Part shown: one piece after another, positions 1-6,767 of the stretch
Position numbering within the stretch: the first letter of the stretch is position 1
Layout: the number at the start of each line of letters is the position of its first letter
Source: Paraktedonobacter sp034437695
GTDB lineage: Bacteria > Chloroflexota > Ktedonobacteria > Ktedonobacterales > Ktedonobacteraceae
Direction of reading: 5' to 3'
DNA length: 11,797 bases
Assembly: GCA_034437695.1 (NCBI GenBank)
Contig: DAOTTJ010000326.1
Coordinates: 1 to 11,797 of the forward strand
Program-made: the position numbers and the translations under genes
Notes under the pieces: generated by a model
What the model saw: the letters and a program-made list of their open reading frames with translations, nothing else
Database searches by the model: none
Told to the model about the DNA's origin: nothing

Positions 1-300
1 ATAGTGATCGCGGCTGTCAATACACCAGCCAAGCAAGCGCAGACGCGTCTTGAACAAGTGGGAGCGGTAGTCAGTATGTCACGTAAAGGGAATTGTTGGG
101 ATAATGCGGCAATGGAGAGTTTCTTCGGTTCCCGTCACGCGAGGAATGCGTAGGCAACCAGGTCTATACCTCCCATGAGCAGGCCAGGCAAGCACTTTTC
201 GAGTATCTCGAAATTTACTATAATCGACAAAGGTGTCAGTGCCGGTGAAACTCCGAGCCGGTTTAGGCGCGTTTTGGCTTCAATGGCTGAGCAAGTGTAG
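1..300 (+). mobile_element. IS3-family transposase (orfB), degraded 3' end
   Basis: This is the C-terminal part of an IS3-type DDE transposase, cut by the window edge and broken by frameshifts. Reading frame 3 gives SDRGCQYTS, holding the second catalytic Asp, at 3-29. Frame 1 then gives QTRLEQVGAVVSMSRKGN and CWDNAAMESFF, holding the catalytic Glu, at 40-126. Frame 3 resumes with CVGNQVYTSHEQARQALF and EYLEIYYNRQR to about 228. A last shift leads to GETPSRFRRVLASMAEQV and a TAG at 298-300. The three breaks are an apparent +1 near 36-39, a -1 near 133-140, and a small deletion near 229-243 in the usual RRHSALGG segment. The family call is confident from these motifs. The copy cannot make a working transposase. 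Confidence 0.88.
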
Positions 301-384
301 CACGCTTCTCAGCCATTGAAGCCAAAAAAATAGTCATTTCTTTCGTTCTCAGAAAAGCTGTCATTTCAGCCCTAAACCGGCTCG
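254..384. repeat. Nested inverted duplication of the IS3 3' end
   Basis: Outer arms CGAGCCGGTTTAGG (254-267) and CCTAAACCGGCTCG (371-384) are a perfect 14-bp inverted repeat. Inner arms 272-291 and 308-327 are a perfect 20-bp inverted repeat (TTTTGGCTTCAATGG...). Both left arms lie in the last codons of the IS3 transposase (PSRFR and LASMAE). The right side is therefore an inverted copy of the transposase end. The left arms are 4 bp apart and the right arms 43 bp apart, so one side gained or lost 39 bp. The extra segment carries GTCATTTC twice (333-340 and 360-367). It could come from IS-end rearrangement or be a small palindromic element. Confidence 0.8.
272..327. repeat. Long perfect stem-loop downstream of pobA
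   Basis: The 20-bp perfect stem (272-291 with 308-327) continues past a bulged C292 with 293-298 pairing to 302-307, one pair being a G-T wobble, leaving a 3-nt loop. It lies about 150 bp beyond the pobA stop. The flanks are T-rich on the left arm and A-rich on the right arm. In RNA of either strand this gives a U-run before the stem and an A-run after it, opposite to an intrinsic terminator. It may still slow polymerase, but is better explained as part of the inverted IS-end duplication. Confidence 0.7.
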
Positions 385-474
385 TAATCACGTCGGCGTT
401 AATAAAAGCAATAGGCTCTCCTAATTTGAACCGTGGTATCAGGAATTGGTCAAACGGTTCTGCCAGAACTGGCG

Positions 475-1662
475 TCAATCAAACTCCCAGGGCAGGCCCG
501 CGTAGTTTTCAGCCAGACTGATCGAAGCCGCGCGCGAACGCACTGTATACGCGAGTTGCGCGCGCTGTAAGCGCTGTTGAAAAGCGTCATCTTCGGGAAA
601 ACGATGCAAGAGCGAAGTCATCCACCAGGAAAAATATTCGGTGCGCCAGACACGCCGCAAGCAAGCGGCTGAATAGGCTTCCAGTAATGCGCTCTCGTGC
701 TTCTGGTAAAAGATCGCCAGCGCCAGCGCGAGGTGGCGCACATCGGCCACCGCCAGGTTCAGGCCCTTGGCACCGGTCGGCGGTACAATATGCGCTGCAT
801 CTCCAGCCAGAAAGAGTCGGCCATACTGCATCGGTTCTATGACCAAGCTGCGCATACCGAGAATACTTTTCTGGATGATCGGTCCGGTGCGCAATTGCCA
901 ACCATCGCTGGTTGTCAGGCGTGCTTGCAGTTCCTCGATAATCCGCTCGTCGGGCCAGAGCGCGATGTCATCATGAGGATCACACTGCACATACATGCGC
1001 TGGATTTCCGGCGAGCGCGTGCTGATCAGGGCGAAACCGCGTTCATGATAGGTATAGATCAATTCACTGGCCGAAGGTGGTGCCTGGAGCAAGGTGCCCA
1101 GCCATCCAAAGGGATAGGAGCGACTGAACACGTGCTTGATGGCGTCGGGGATGGCCGAACTGGAAACGCCGTGCGAGCCATCGCAGCCCGCGATAAAGTC
1201 GCAACGCAGTTCAACGTCCTCGCCTTCATGCAGAAAGCGGATGATCGGATGCCCGGTGGCAACATCTGCCAGCCGCACATCTTCCACGTTGAAAAAGATC
1301 ACTTCGCCTTTCTCCAGACGAGCCGCAACAAAATCCTTGATCAGTTCATGCTGAGGATAGATGGTAATGGCCCGTCCGCCAGTCAGTTCGTACAGGTCGA
1401 TGCGATGGCCCGCGCCATCAAAGCGCCACTCAATGCCATGATGCACGAACCCTTCGCGCCGCATGCGTTCGCCCAGTCCCATAGCGATGATCAGGTCCAC
1501 AGTGCCTTGCTCAAGGACGGCAGCGCGAATGGTCGATTCGATCTCGGCCCGGCTGCGATTTTCCAGCACAACCGAGTCGATGCCCTCCTGAGAGAGCAGG
1601 TGCGCGAGCAATAAACCAGCCGGACCGGCTCCGATGATGCCTACACGTGTATCCATGATCAT
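475..1662 (-). CDS. pobA: 4-hydroxybenzoate 3-monooxygenase
   Basis: This cytosolic FAD monooxygenase hydroxylates 4-hydroxybenzoate to protocatechuate using NAD(P)H and O2. Two ATGs compete: 1662 (395 aa), 9 nt after AGAGGA, and 1656 (393 aa). Counted from the second, the protein aligns with Pseudomonas fluorescens PHBH (394 aa, recalled from memory) without gaps over the landmarks. GAGPAG (9-14) binds FAD, CDGSHG (158-163) is the DG motif, and LAGDAAHIVPPTGAKG (283-298) is the GD motif. Active-site Tyr201, Ser212, Arg214, Tyr222, Pro293 and Tyr385 fall at the classical numbers. The C-terminal FSWWMTS and LHRFP signatures are present. Positions 33-38 read NRSRAE rather than the RQTPDY of the NADPH enzyme, which suggests NADH use. 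It is the last gene of the operon, 32 bp after pcaD. Confidence 0.97.
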   Translation of the reverse strand: MIMDTRVGIIGAGPAGLLLAHLLSQEGIDSVVLENRSRAEIESTIRAAVLEQGTVDLIIAMGLGERMRREGFVHHGIEWRFDGAGHRIDLYELTGGRAITIYPQHELIKDFVAARLEKGEVIFFNVEDVRLADVATGHPIIRFLHEGEDVELRCDFIAGCDGSHGVSSSAIPDAIKHVFSRSYPFGWLGTLLQAPPSASELIYTYHERGFALISTRSPEIQRMYVQCDPHDDIALWPDERIIEELQARLTTSDGWQLRTGPIIQKSILGMRSLVIEPMQYGRLFLAGDAAHIVPPTGAKGLNLAVADVRHLALALAIFYQKHESALLEAYSAACLRRVWRTEYFSWWMTSLLHRFPEDDAFQQRLQRAQLAYTVRSRAASISLAENYAGLPWEFD

Positions 1663-1694
1663 GGCGCTTGTTCCTCTGCTTTCGCTATTCAGGA

Positions 1695-2477
1695 TCATTT
1701 TTCGAGAAATTCCAGCAGGCACTGACCAAAGGCTTGCGGACACTCCCAGCTAGAAATATGAGCTACCTGTGGAAAGATATGCAACTGACTCCCCGCGATG
1801 GCCTCGTGCAGTTCCTGAGCTTGCGCTGGCGGCGTCGCTTCATCGAGTTCGCCTCCCAGAATCAAGGAGGGAACGGTAATCGTCTGGACCTGACCACGCA
1901 GGTCGGTCTCGCGTAAGACCTCACACGCGGCTATATAGCCCTGTGGGTGACTGGCCATCAATATCTCTCCCAGCATATTCGCTGATTCTTGATACTGCTG
2001 ACGATAGTGCATGCTCAGAAAACGAGCCAGCACGGCCTCGCGGATAGCTGCCATCCCTCCGCCTCTTATCGCAGCCATGCGCGCATCCCAGATCTCCCTG
2101 CTGCCAATGCGAGCGGCGGTATTGGCAAACACGGCTCGCTGCAAGCGCCAGGGATAGTGAATGGCTAGCCAGAGCGCAGTCATACCACCAAACGAGAGGC
2201 CGCAGATACTGGCACGCTCGATTTCCAGGGTATCCAGTAACGCGAGCAGATCGTGTCCAAGATCCTCGATTGTACAGGACACTTTCCCTGGCTCGGATTG
2301 TCCATGCCCACGCGTATCAGCGCGAATAACGCGGAACCGCTGAACCAGGTGAGGCAGCAAGGGCTGCCACATCCGCAGATCTGTGCCCAGTGAATTGACC
2401 AGGATCAGAGGAGGTGCCTGCACCGACCCATCGACCCGGTAAGCGAGACGTACTCCGTTATGCTCAAAAAAATCCAT
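1695..2477 (-). CDS. pcaD: 3-oxoadipate enol-lactonase
   Basis: This alpha/beta-hydrolase, 260 aa and typical for the family, hydrolyses 3-oxoadipate enol-lactone to 3-oxoadipate. The oxyanion/strand region is LILVNSLGTDLRMW (24-37). The nucleophile elbow GLSFGG places catalytic Ser at 95. Candidate Asp212 lies in GGELDEATPP and His240 in VAHISSWE. ADTRGHGQS (53-61) is also typical of PcaD. The ATG at 2477 follows the pcaB stop by 9 bp. The GAGG ribosome site overlaps that stop codon (TGAGG), which suggests translational coupling. The context between pcaB and pobA supports enol-lactonase over a generic alpha/beta-hydrolase. Confidence 0.93.
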   Translation of the reverse strand: MDFFEHNGVRLAYRVDGSVQAPPLILVNSLGTDLRMWQPLLPHLVQRFRVIRADTRGHGQSEPGKVSCTIEDLGHDLLALLDTLEIERASICGLSFGGMTALWLAIHYPWRLQRAVFANTAARIGSREIWDARMAAIRGGGMAAIREAVLARFLSMHYRQQYQESANMLGEILMASHPQGYIAACEVLRETDLRGQVQTITVPSLILGGELDEATPPAQAQELHEAIAGSQLHIFPQVAHISSWECPQAFGQCLLEFLEK

Positions 2478-2486
2478 CGGGTGGCC

Positions 2487-3830
2487 TCATTTCAGCAGGG
2501 TTGTGTGATAGAGCACCAAGGCGCGCTGGATCAAGCTTTCGCTGCTACCCAGATACTGAGCAGGATCAAGCGCAGACGCGATCTCTGACGCGGAAAGATG
2601 GGCGCGAACTTCCGACACATTCAGAGCAACCTCACGCAGATGCTGCCCGGACGCCACGGTTCGCTCACACAGACTCGTTACCAGTCGCTGAGCAGCAGGG
2701 CGTCCCAGGTGGGGCGCGAGCGCCATGGTCAGTGACTCTGCCATGACCAGGCCAGCGGTTAAATCAAGATTGGCGCGCATACGCTTCTCGTCGACCTGCA
2801 AACCTGCCAGCGCCTGATGCAGCGACTCGACCGCCGAGGCGGTGTGACAGAAAAGCTGCGGTATTGCCGTCCATTCAGCCTGCCAGGCCCCGGCAGCGCG
2901 CTCCTGCTCCTGAGCCATCGCTGCAAGGATGATAGGTACCTGGCCCAGTGCCAGACGAACCGAGGAGCGAGCACGTATGGCGTCTACCGTGTTCTGCTTC
3001 TGCGGCATGGCACTTGATCCGCCCTTGCCCGGTTGACTAGTCTCTTTGACCTCGCCAATTTCGGTCTGGGCCAGCAACACCAGATCACCTGCGATTTTGT
3101 CCAGCGAACCCGCGAGCACGCCCAGCGTGGTAGCAATGACAGCCACGCGATCGCGTTCCGCATGCCAGGGTAGATCGCTCGGTGGCAGGTCTAACTCTTT
3201 CGCCAGTCCTTGCGCCACAGTCAGACCGTACTCACCCAGCGCGGCCAGGGTACCAGCAGCTCCGCCAAACTGAATGGCCAGCGCCTGCTGACGTTGTGTG
3301 CGCAGGGCGCTAAACTGACGGGTCAGCAGGGCCAGCCAGCGAGCAGCTTTCAGACCAAAAGTGATGGGCAAAGCCTGTTGTAGCAGCGTGCGCCCAACCA
3401 TGACCGTCTGCCGGTGGCGCGTGGCCAGGTCGGCGCAGGAAGCACAGATTGCCTGCACACCCGTCATCAGCAGATCAAGGCCAGTGCGCATCTGCAACAT
3501 CAGGGCCGTATCAATCGCGTCCTGGCTGGTGGCTCCCCAGTGAACATAGCGACGCGCCTCTCCCTCGACCAGGTCCGTGAGCTGGCGCACCAGAGGAATA
3601 ACTGGCGTACCGGCCAGTTGAGCCTCACTGGCCAGCGTCGACAAATCAAAAAACTCCACTTTACAGTGCGTGGCAATGGCTTGCGCTGCCTCCAGTGGGA
3701 TAACGCCTGCCTGTGCCTCGGCGCTGGCCAGCGCGGCCTCAAAGCGGAGCATCTGCTGGACATGGGCTTCTGGCGAGAACAGAACGGACATGCTCGACGC
3801 AAGCAACAGGCTGGTGGGGCTTTCTGGCAT
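2487..3830 (-). CDS. pcaB: 3-carboxy-cis,cis-muconate cycloisomerase
   Basis: This member of the fumarase/aspartase superfamily lactonises 3-carboxy-cis,cis-muconate to 4-carboxymuconolactone. It is 447 aa from ATG 3830; family members are about 450 aa. Conserved region C1 includes HWGATSQDAIDT (about residues 97-108), and the signature loop GSSAMPQKQN is at about 271-280. The middle is a helical bundle typical of the fold, with a lyase-type C-terminal domain. A TTG two codons upstream (3836) is an alternative start. ATG 3830 is preferred because AGGTG sits 8 nt ahead of it. The stop of pcaG is only 14 bp upstream. The order next to pcaGH and pcaD makes the function secure over adenylosuccinate lyase. 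Confidence 0.96.
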   Translation of the reverse strand: MPESPTSLLLASSMSVLFSPEAHVQQMLRFEAALASAEAQAGVIPLEAAQAIATHCKVEFFDLSTLASEAQLAGTPVIPLVRQLTDLVEGEARRYVHWGATSQDAIDTALMLQMRTGLDLLMTGVQAICASCADLATRHRQTVMVGRTLLQQALPITFGLKAARWLALLTRQFSALRTQRQQALAIQFGGAAGTLAALGEYGLTVAQGLAKELDLPPSDLPWHAERDRVAVIATTLGVLAGSLDKIAGDLVLLAQTEIGEVKETSQPGKGGSSAMPQKQNTVDAIRARSSVRLALGQVPIILAAMAQEQERAAGAWQAEWTAIPQLFCHTASAVESLHQALAGLQVDEKRMRANLDLTAGLVMAESLTMALAPHLGRPAAQRLVTSLCERTVASGQHLREVALNVSEVRAHLSASEIASALDPAQYLGSSESLIQRALVLYHTTLLK

Positions 3831-3844
3831 AGTCAATGCACCTG

Positions 3845-4435
3845 CTAAAGCTGAAAAAACGCTGTTTCCTGCAGTCCTTGCAAAACAATATCGAAATGAT
3901 AGATGATCCGCTGATCTTCCACAGCTCGCGTGGCCAGCAAGGTCGTTCGCCGCTCCTCGGGAACGCAGCCAAGCACCACATCTTCGGCGTTGGAGGGTTC
4001 GTCGGCAAAGTAGAGACGCGTGCAGAGATGATTGAGCAGACCGCGAGCGCAGATGGTCACACAGATATGAGGTGCCTGCATCTGCGCTTGGCCACTGGTT
4101 AAAGGCACAGGGCCGGGCTTGATCGTTTCAAACCAGTAGCAGCCCTCTTCATCGGTTCCGCTGCGCCCAAAGCCGAGAAAAGTCGGGTCCAGAGAGAGGT
4201 CGCTACAATCGGAAGGATGATGATAGCGGCCCGCGGCGTTGGCCTGCCAGATCTCCATCAGGGCATCAGGAACAGGCAGGCCGTCACTATCCAGCACCCG
4301 ACCCTCCAAGCGAATGCGCTCTCCCCACGTCTCTTCGCGGGTCAGGACATGGCGCTCACCGCCTCGCTCCAGCAGACCGATAGAGAAAAATGGGCCAGCC
4401 GTCTGCGTAGGGGTCAGATCCCATGATGTGCTCAT
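3845..4435 (-). CDS. pcaG: Protocatechuate 3,4-dioxygenase, alpha subunit
   Basis: This is the non-iron-binding partner of PcaH in the intradiol ring-cleaving dioxygenase (196 aa; the family is about 200). N-terminal TPTQTAGPFFSIGL (8-21) is typical of the alpha subunit, followed by the intradiol dioxygenase core with MEIWQANAAGRYHHP (60-74) and APHICVTICARG (121-132). Aligned with the beta-subunit iron ligands, Tyr71 and His123 are kept, the second Tyr is Val110 and the second His is Cys125. The iron site is therefore incomplete, as expected for alpha. Its ATG overlaps the pcaH stop by 4 bp (ATGA), implying coupled translation and equal subunit supply. The stop is TAG. Confidence 0.96.
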   Translation of the reverse strand: MSTSWDLTPTQTAGPFFSIGLLERGGERHVLTREETWGERIRLEGRVLDSDGLPVPDALMEIWQANAAGRYHHPSDCSDLSLDPTFLGFGRSGTDEEGCYWFETIKPGPVPLTSGQAQMQAPHICVTICARGLLNHLCTRLYFADEPSNAEDVVLGCVPEERRTTLLATRAVEDQRIIYHFDIVLQGLQETAFFQL

Positions 4436-5163
4436 ATCGACTCCTCCATGTTTTCAAAAGGAGTGGCGGCACTGCCGCGTAAAATAATGTCCCAGCGATA
4501 CCCCAGCGCCCACTCCGGCTCGGTAACAGCGTGATCATAGGTCGCGATGAGACACTGACGAGCTGCATCGGTCGGCAGAGAACCCAGGATGGGATCGAGC
4601 GGATGCAGTGAATCGTCAGGAAAATACATCTGCGTCACCAGACGTGCATGCAGAGTTGGTCCCAGGAGAGAAAAATGGATATGGGCTGGACGCCAGGCAT
4701 TGTGATGATTTTTCCAGGGATAGGCACCAGGGCGAATGGTCAAAAAATGGTAGATGCCCCGGTCATCAGTCAGACAGCGACCCATGCCGAGAAAGTGAGG
4801 GTCGAGCGGCCCCGGCCACTGGTCGCGCTTATGCAGATAGCGACCCGCTGCATTGGCCTGCCAGACCTCTAGTAGCATCTGTGGCACCGGCTGGCCGTAC
4901 TCGTCAAGAACGCGTCCCGTGACAATGATGCGTTGTCCGATGGCCTCGCCGCCGGTACCCGCGTTGCGCGTCAGGTCTGCATCCTCGACAGTAATCGCGC
5001 CGAGCGCCACTCCTGGCCCGGTCAGTTCAGAGAGCGTCAGCGGCACCTCGATCAAAGGTAGCGTCGGCGAGCGTCGTCTGGTGGATTGGTAAGCCACGTA
5101 CAGATAGGGAGGAAAGATCTCGCGATCTCCACGTACAATCTCGCCAATGGTTATCGGATTCAT
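4432..5163 (-). CDS. pcaH: Protocatechuate 3,4-dioxygenase, beta subunit
   Basis: This is the catalytic Fe(III) subunit that cleaves the protocatechuate ring between the two hydroxyls to give 3-carboxy-cis,cis-muconate (243 aa). The four iron ligands are visible: Tyr109 in AAGRYLHK, Tyr148 in RPGAYPW, and His161 and His163 in RPAHIHFS. Their spacing (39, 52 and 54 residues from the first Tyr) equals that of Tyr408/Tyr447/His460/His462 in the Pseudomonas enzyme. Arg158 and Trp150 match the conserved second-shell Arg457 and Trp449. The N-terminal PPYLYVAYQSTRRRSP is typical of beta subunits. The ATG is preceded by AGGAGAG and lies 8 bp after pcaC. Confidence 0.97.
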   Translation of the reverse strand: MNPITIGEIVRGDREIFPPYLYVAYQSTRRRSPTLPLIEVPLTLSELTGPGVALGAITVEDADLTRNAGTGGEAIGQRIIVTGRVLDEYGQPVPQMLLEVWQANAAGRYLHKRDQWPGPLDPHFLGMGRCLTDDRGIYHFLTIRPGAYPWKNHHNAWRPAHIHFSLLGPTLHARLVTQMYFPDDSLHPLDPILGSLPTDAARQCLIATYDHAVTEPEWALGYRWDIILRGSAATPFENMEESI

Positions 5164-5171
5164 ATTCTCTC

Positions 5172-5582
5172 CTAACGATCTGTCTCTGCTGAACGGGCTT
5201 CTGTCGTCGGCGCGTCCGGCTGGGTCAGGATCTTTTTCGCGATGGCAAAGGCCGAGTTGGCCGCGGGAATACCGGCATAGAGCGCGACGTGCATCAGCAC
5301 CTCGGCAATTTCGTGTGGATCAACATCAAGATTGCGACTGGCTTGCAGGTGAACAGCCAGTTCTTCGCGTCCCAGGGCTGCCAGAATGGCAATAGTCACC
5401 AGACTGCGAGTGCGGCGATCGAGGTCCGGCCTGGACCAGAGGAAACCCCAGGCCGTTTCGGTAACCAATTGCTGAAATTCGGCATCCAGATCCGTCGTGC
5501 GAGCCAGAGCCTGGTCGACATACTCGTCACCAAGCACTTCTCTACGTGTCTGCATACCGTGTTCATAGCGTTCTTTTTCCAT
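5172..5582 (-). CDS. pcaC: 4-carboxymuconolactone decarboxylase
   Basis: This small all-helical enzyme of the CMD/AhpD-like family decarboxylates 4-carboxymuconolactone to 3-oxoadipate enol-lactone. ATG 5582 gives 136 aa, beginning MEKERYEHGMQTRREVLG as usual for PcaC. An ATG at 5609 would add nine residues without a ribosome site. An AAGGGG lies about 16 nt before 5582, so the start is only moderately certain. The core motif runs from RRTRSLVTIAILAALGREE (56-74) to His78 and ASRN (81-84), then DPHEIAEVLMHVALYAGIP (88-106). There is no CxxC, so it is not an AhpD peroxidase. It is the first gene of the pca-pob operon. The stop is TAG. Confidence 0.94.
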   Translation of the reverse strand: MEKERYEHGMQTRREVLGDEYVDQALARTTDLDAEFQQLVTETAWGFLWSRPDLDRRTRSLVTIAILAALGREELAVHLQASRNLDVDPHEIAEVLMHVALYAGIPAANSAFAIAKKILTQPDAPTTEARSAETDR

Positions 5583-5711
5583 CACGATGTTCTGTTTGCC
5601 CCTTTGCATAGATCGAACGTACCGCTGGACTCTCCACGCTGAAATTGGAGAAAAAGATGCACTGCTGCTTTGCAGGACCGGTCAGGCCAACGAGGCTCAG
5701 CCCTTAGAAAG

Positions 5712-5741
5712 AGTATAGAATGTGGAAAGATGATATGTCAA
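5712..5741 (-). promoter_or_regulatory. Promoter of the pcaCHGBD-pobA operon
   Basis: On the minus strand, TTGACA (5736-5741) and TATACT (5712-5717) are separated by 18 bp. This is a near-consensus vegetative (sigma-70/SigA type) promoter. Transcription would start near 5705, leaving an untranslated leader of about 120 nt before pcaC. An 8-bp palindrome TGATATCA (5772-5779) lies 30 bp upstream of the -35 and could be an activator or repressor site. No IclR- or LysR-type regulator gene, the usual pca regulators, is in the window. Confidence 0.72.
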
Positions 5742-5996
5742 ATACTTTTTTTGACTGTGCTTATACGATTTTGATATCACTCTGTTCATGATCTCCCGTT
5801 CGTCGTGTGATGGACCTTGCGTTGTGCTTCATGAACTATGGCACTCCAAGGGATCAACACGGGACAAACAAGCAGACGGGCAGGATGTTTGCACAAGGCT
5901 CATAGAGAACCAGGCTCATCAATCATCAGCTTTTTATCCCTCGATGTTACCAAGCGGTAATATTTCCTGTGAGGTACTGTACTCCTGACGACTGCT
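5742..5996. other. Intergenic region upstream of the pca promoter
   Basis: No convincing gene is seen between the end of the amidohydrolase remnant and the pca promoter. A 66-codon + strand reading frame (5788-5988) has no ribosome site or recognisable motif. Small features are the palindrome TGATATCA (5772-5779), TTCATGA twice (5784-5790 and 5828-5834), and a 5-bp hairpin TTACC/GGTAA (5947-5960) without a T-run. No clear terminator for the upstream minus-strand unit was found, so read-through into the pca operon is possible. Confidence 0.5.
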
Positions 5997-6763
5997 TTAT
6001 GGCCGCTGGCCCAACCCCAGGAGCTTGACCGCGTTCTCCTTGAGAATCAGCGGGCGCACCTCTGGCCGGATACTGATCTGCTCGAAGTCGGCGAGCCAGC
6101 GCTCGGGAGTAAGTAGAGGATAGTCACTACCAAAAAGCATTTTGTGTTTGAGCAGGGTATTGGCATACTGGATCAACTGCGGCGGGAAATATTTGGGGAC
6201 CAGCCTGAGAGGTCGATATAGACCTGGGGCTTGTGCAGGCAGACGGAGAGAGCTTCGTCCTGCCAGGGAAACGAGGGATGAGCCATAATGATGGGCATAT
6301 CGGGAAAGTCGATGGCAACATCGTCAAGATACATGGGATTAGAGTACTTGAGGTGTATACCACCGCCGCCGCGCATGCCGGCGCCAATACCTGAGTGGCC
6401 GGTGTGGAAGATAGCTAGCAGACCAGCCTCCGCAATGACTTCGTAGAACGGATAGGCTTTGGGGTCATTGGGATAAAACTCCTGTAAGGAGGGATGGAAT
6501 TTGAAGCCACGCGCGCCGTGCTTTCCGATCAGGCGACGGGCCTCGCGCGCACCCATTTTGCCTTTGGCGGGATCAATGCTAGCAAAGGGAATGATAACGT
6601 CGGGATTGGCTGCGGCTGTGTCCATGATCTCTTCGTTGGGAATGCGCGTGGTCCCGGTCGTGGCTTCCAGGTCAATGGTAAACAGCACGCAAGCCATGTG
6701 GCGCGTGCGATAGTACGCGACAGTTTCGGCGATGGTAGGCAACTCCCTCTCTTCTTTGAAATA
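5997..6763 (-). pseudogene. Amidohydrolase (4-hydroxyphenyl-beta-ketoacyl-CoA hydrolase-like), 5'-truncated and frameshifted
   Basis: The coding similarity starts at YFKEERELPTIAETVAYY (6763 downwards) and includes GFKFHPSLQEFYPNDP, IFHTGHSGIGAG and IIMAHPSFPWQDE, whose His residues are typical of the metal-dependent amidohydrolase-2 fold. After DLSGWSP the frame breaks at a GGGG run (6195-6198). One base fewer than needed moves the rest (KYFPPQLIQYANTLL, FGSDYPLLTPERWL, to TAA 5997-5999) into another frame. The N-terminal part, with the usual HxH metal ligands, is missing because a deletion joins it to the ligase at about 6764-6767. From memory, this subfamily includes hydrolases that release 4-hydroxybenzoate and acetyl-CoA in CoA-dependent hydroxycinnamate breakdown, which fits pobA next door. 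The exact substrate is inferred. A TTG at 6742 could start a short product, but it would be inactive. Confidence 0.82.
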
Positions 6764-6767
6764 ACGC

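Noticed and set aside
272..327. Long hairpin as the pca-pob operon terminator
   Set aside because: No U-run follows the stem in the minus-strand RNA; the A/T flanks are in the reverse arrangement.
263..478. Minus-strand frame of 71 codons overlapping the pobA stop, with GGGAG upstream of a TTG
   Set aside because: Its second half is simply the inverted duplication of the IS3 end, the GGGAG is part of the last pobA codons, and no family resemblance is seen.
697..1614. Long + strand open frame (305 codons) opposite pobA
   Set aside because: It lies wholly antisense to a gene with every conserved PHBH residue and has no recognisable motif; GC-rich coding strands often give such frames.
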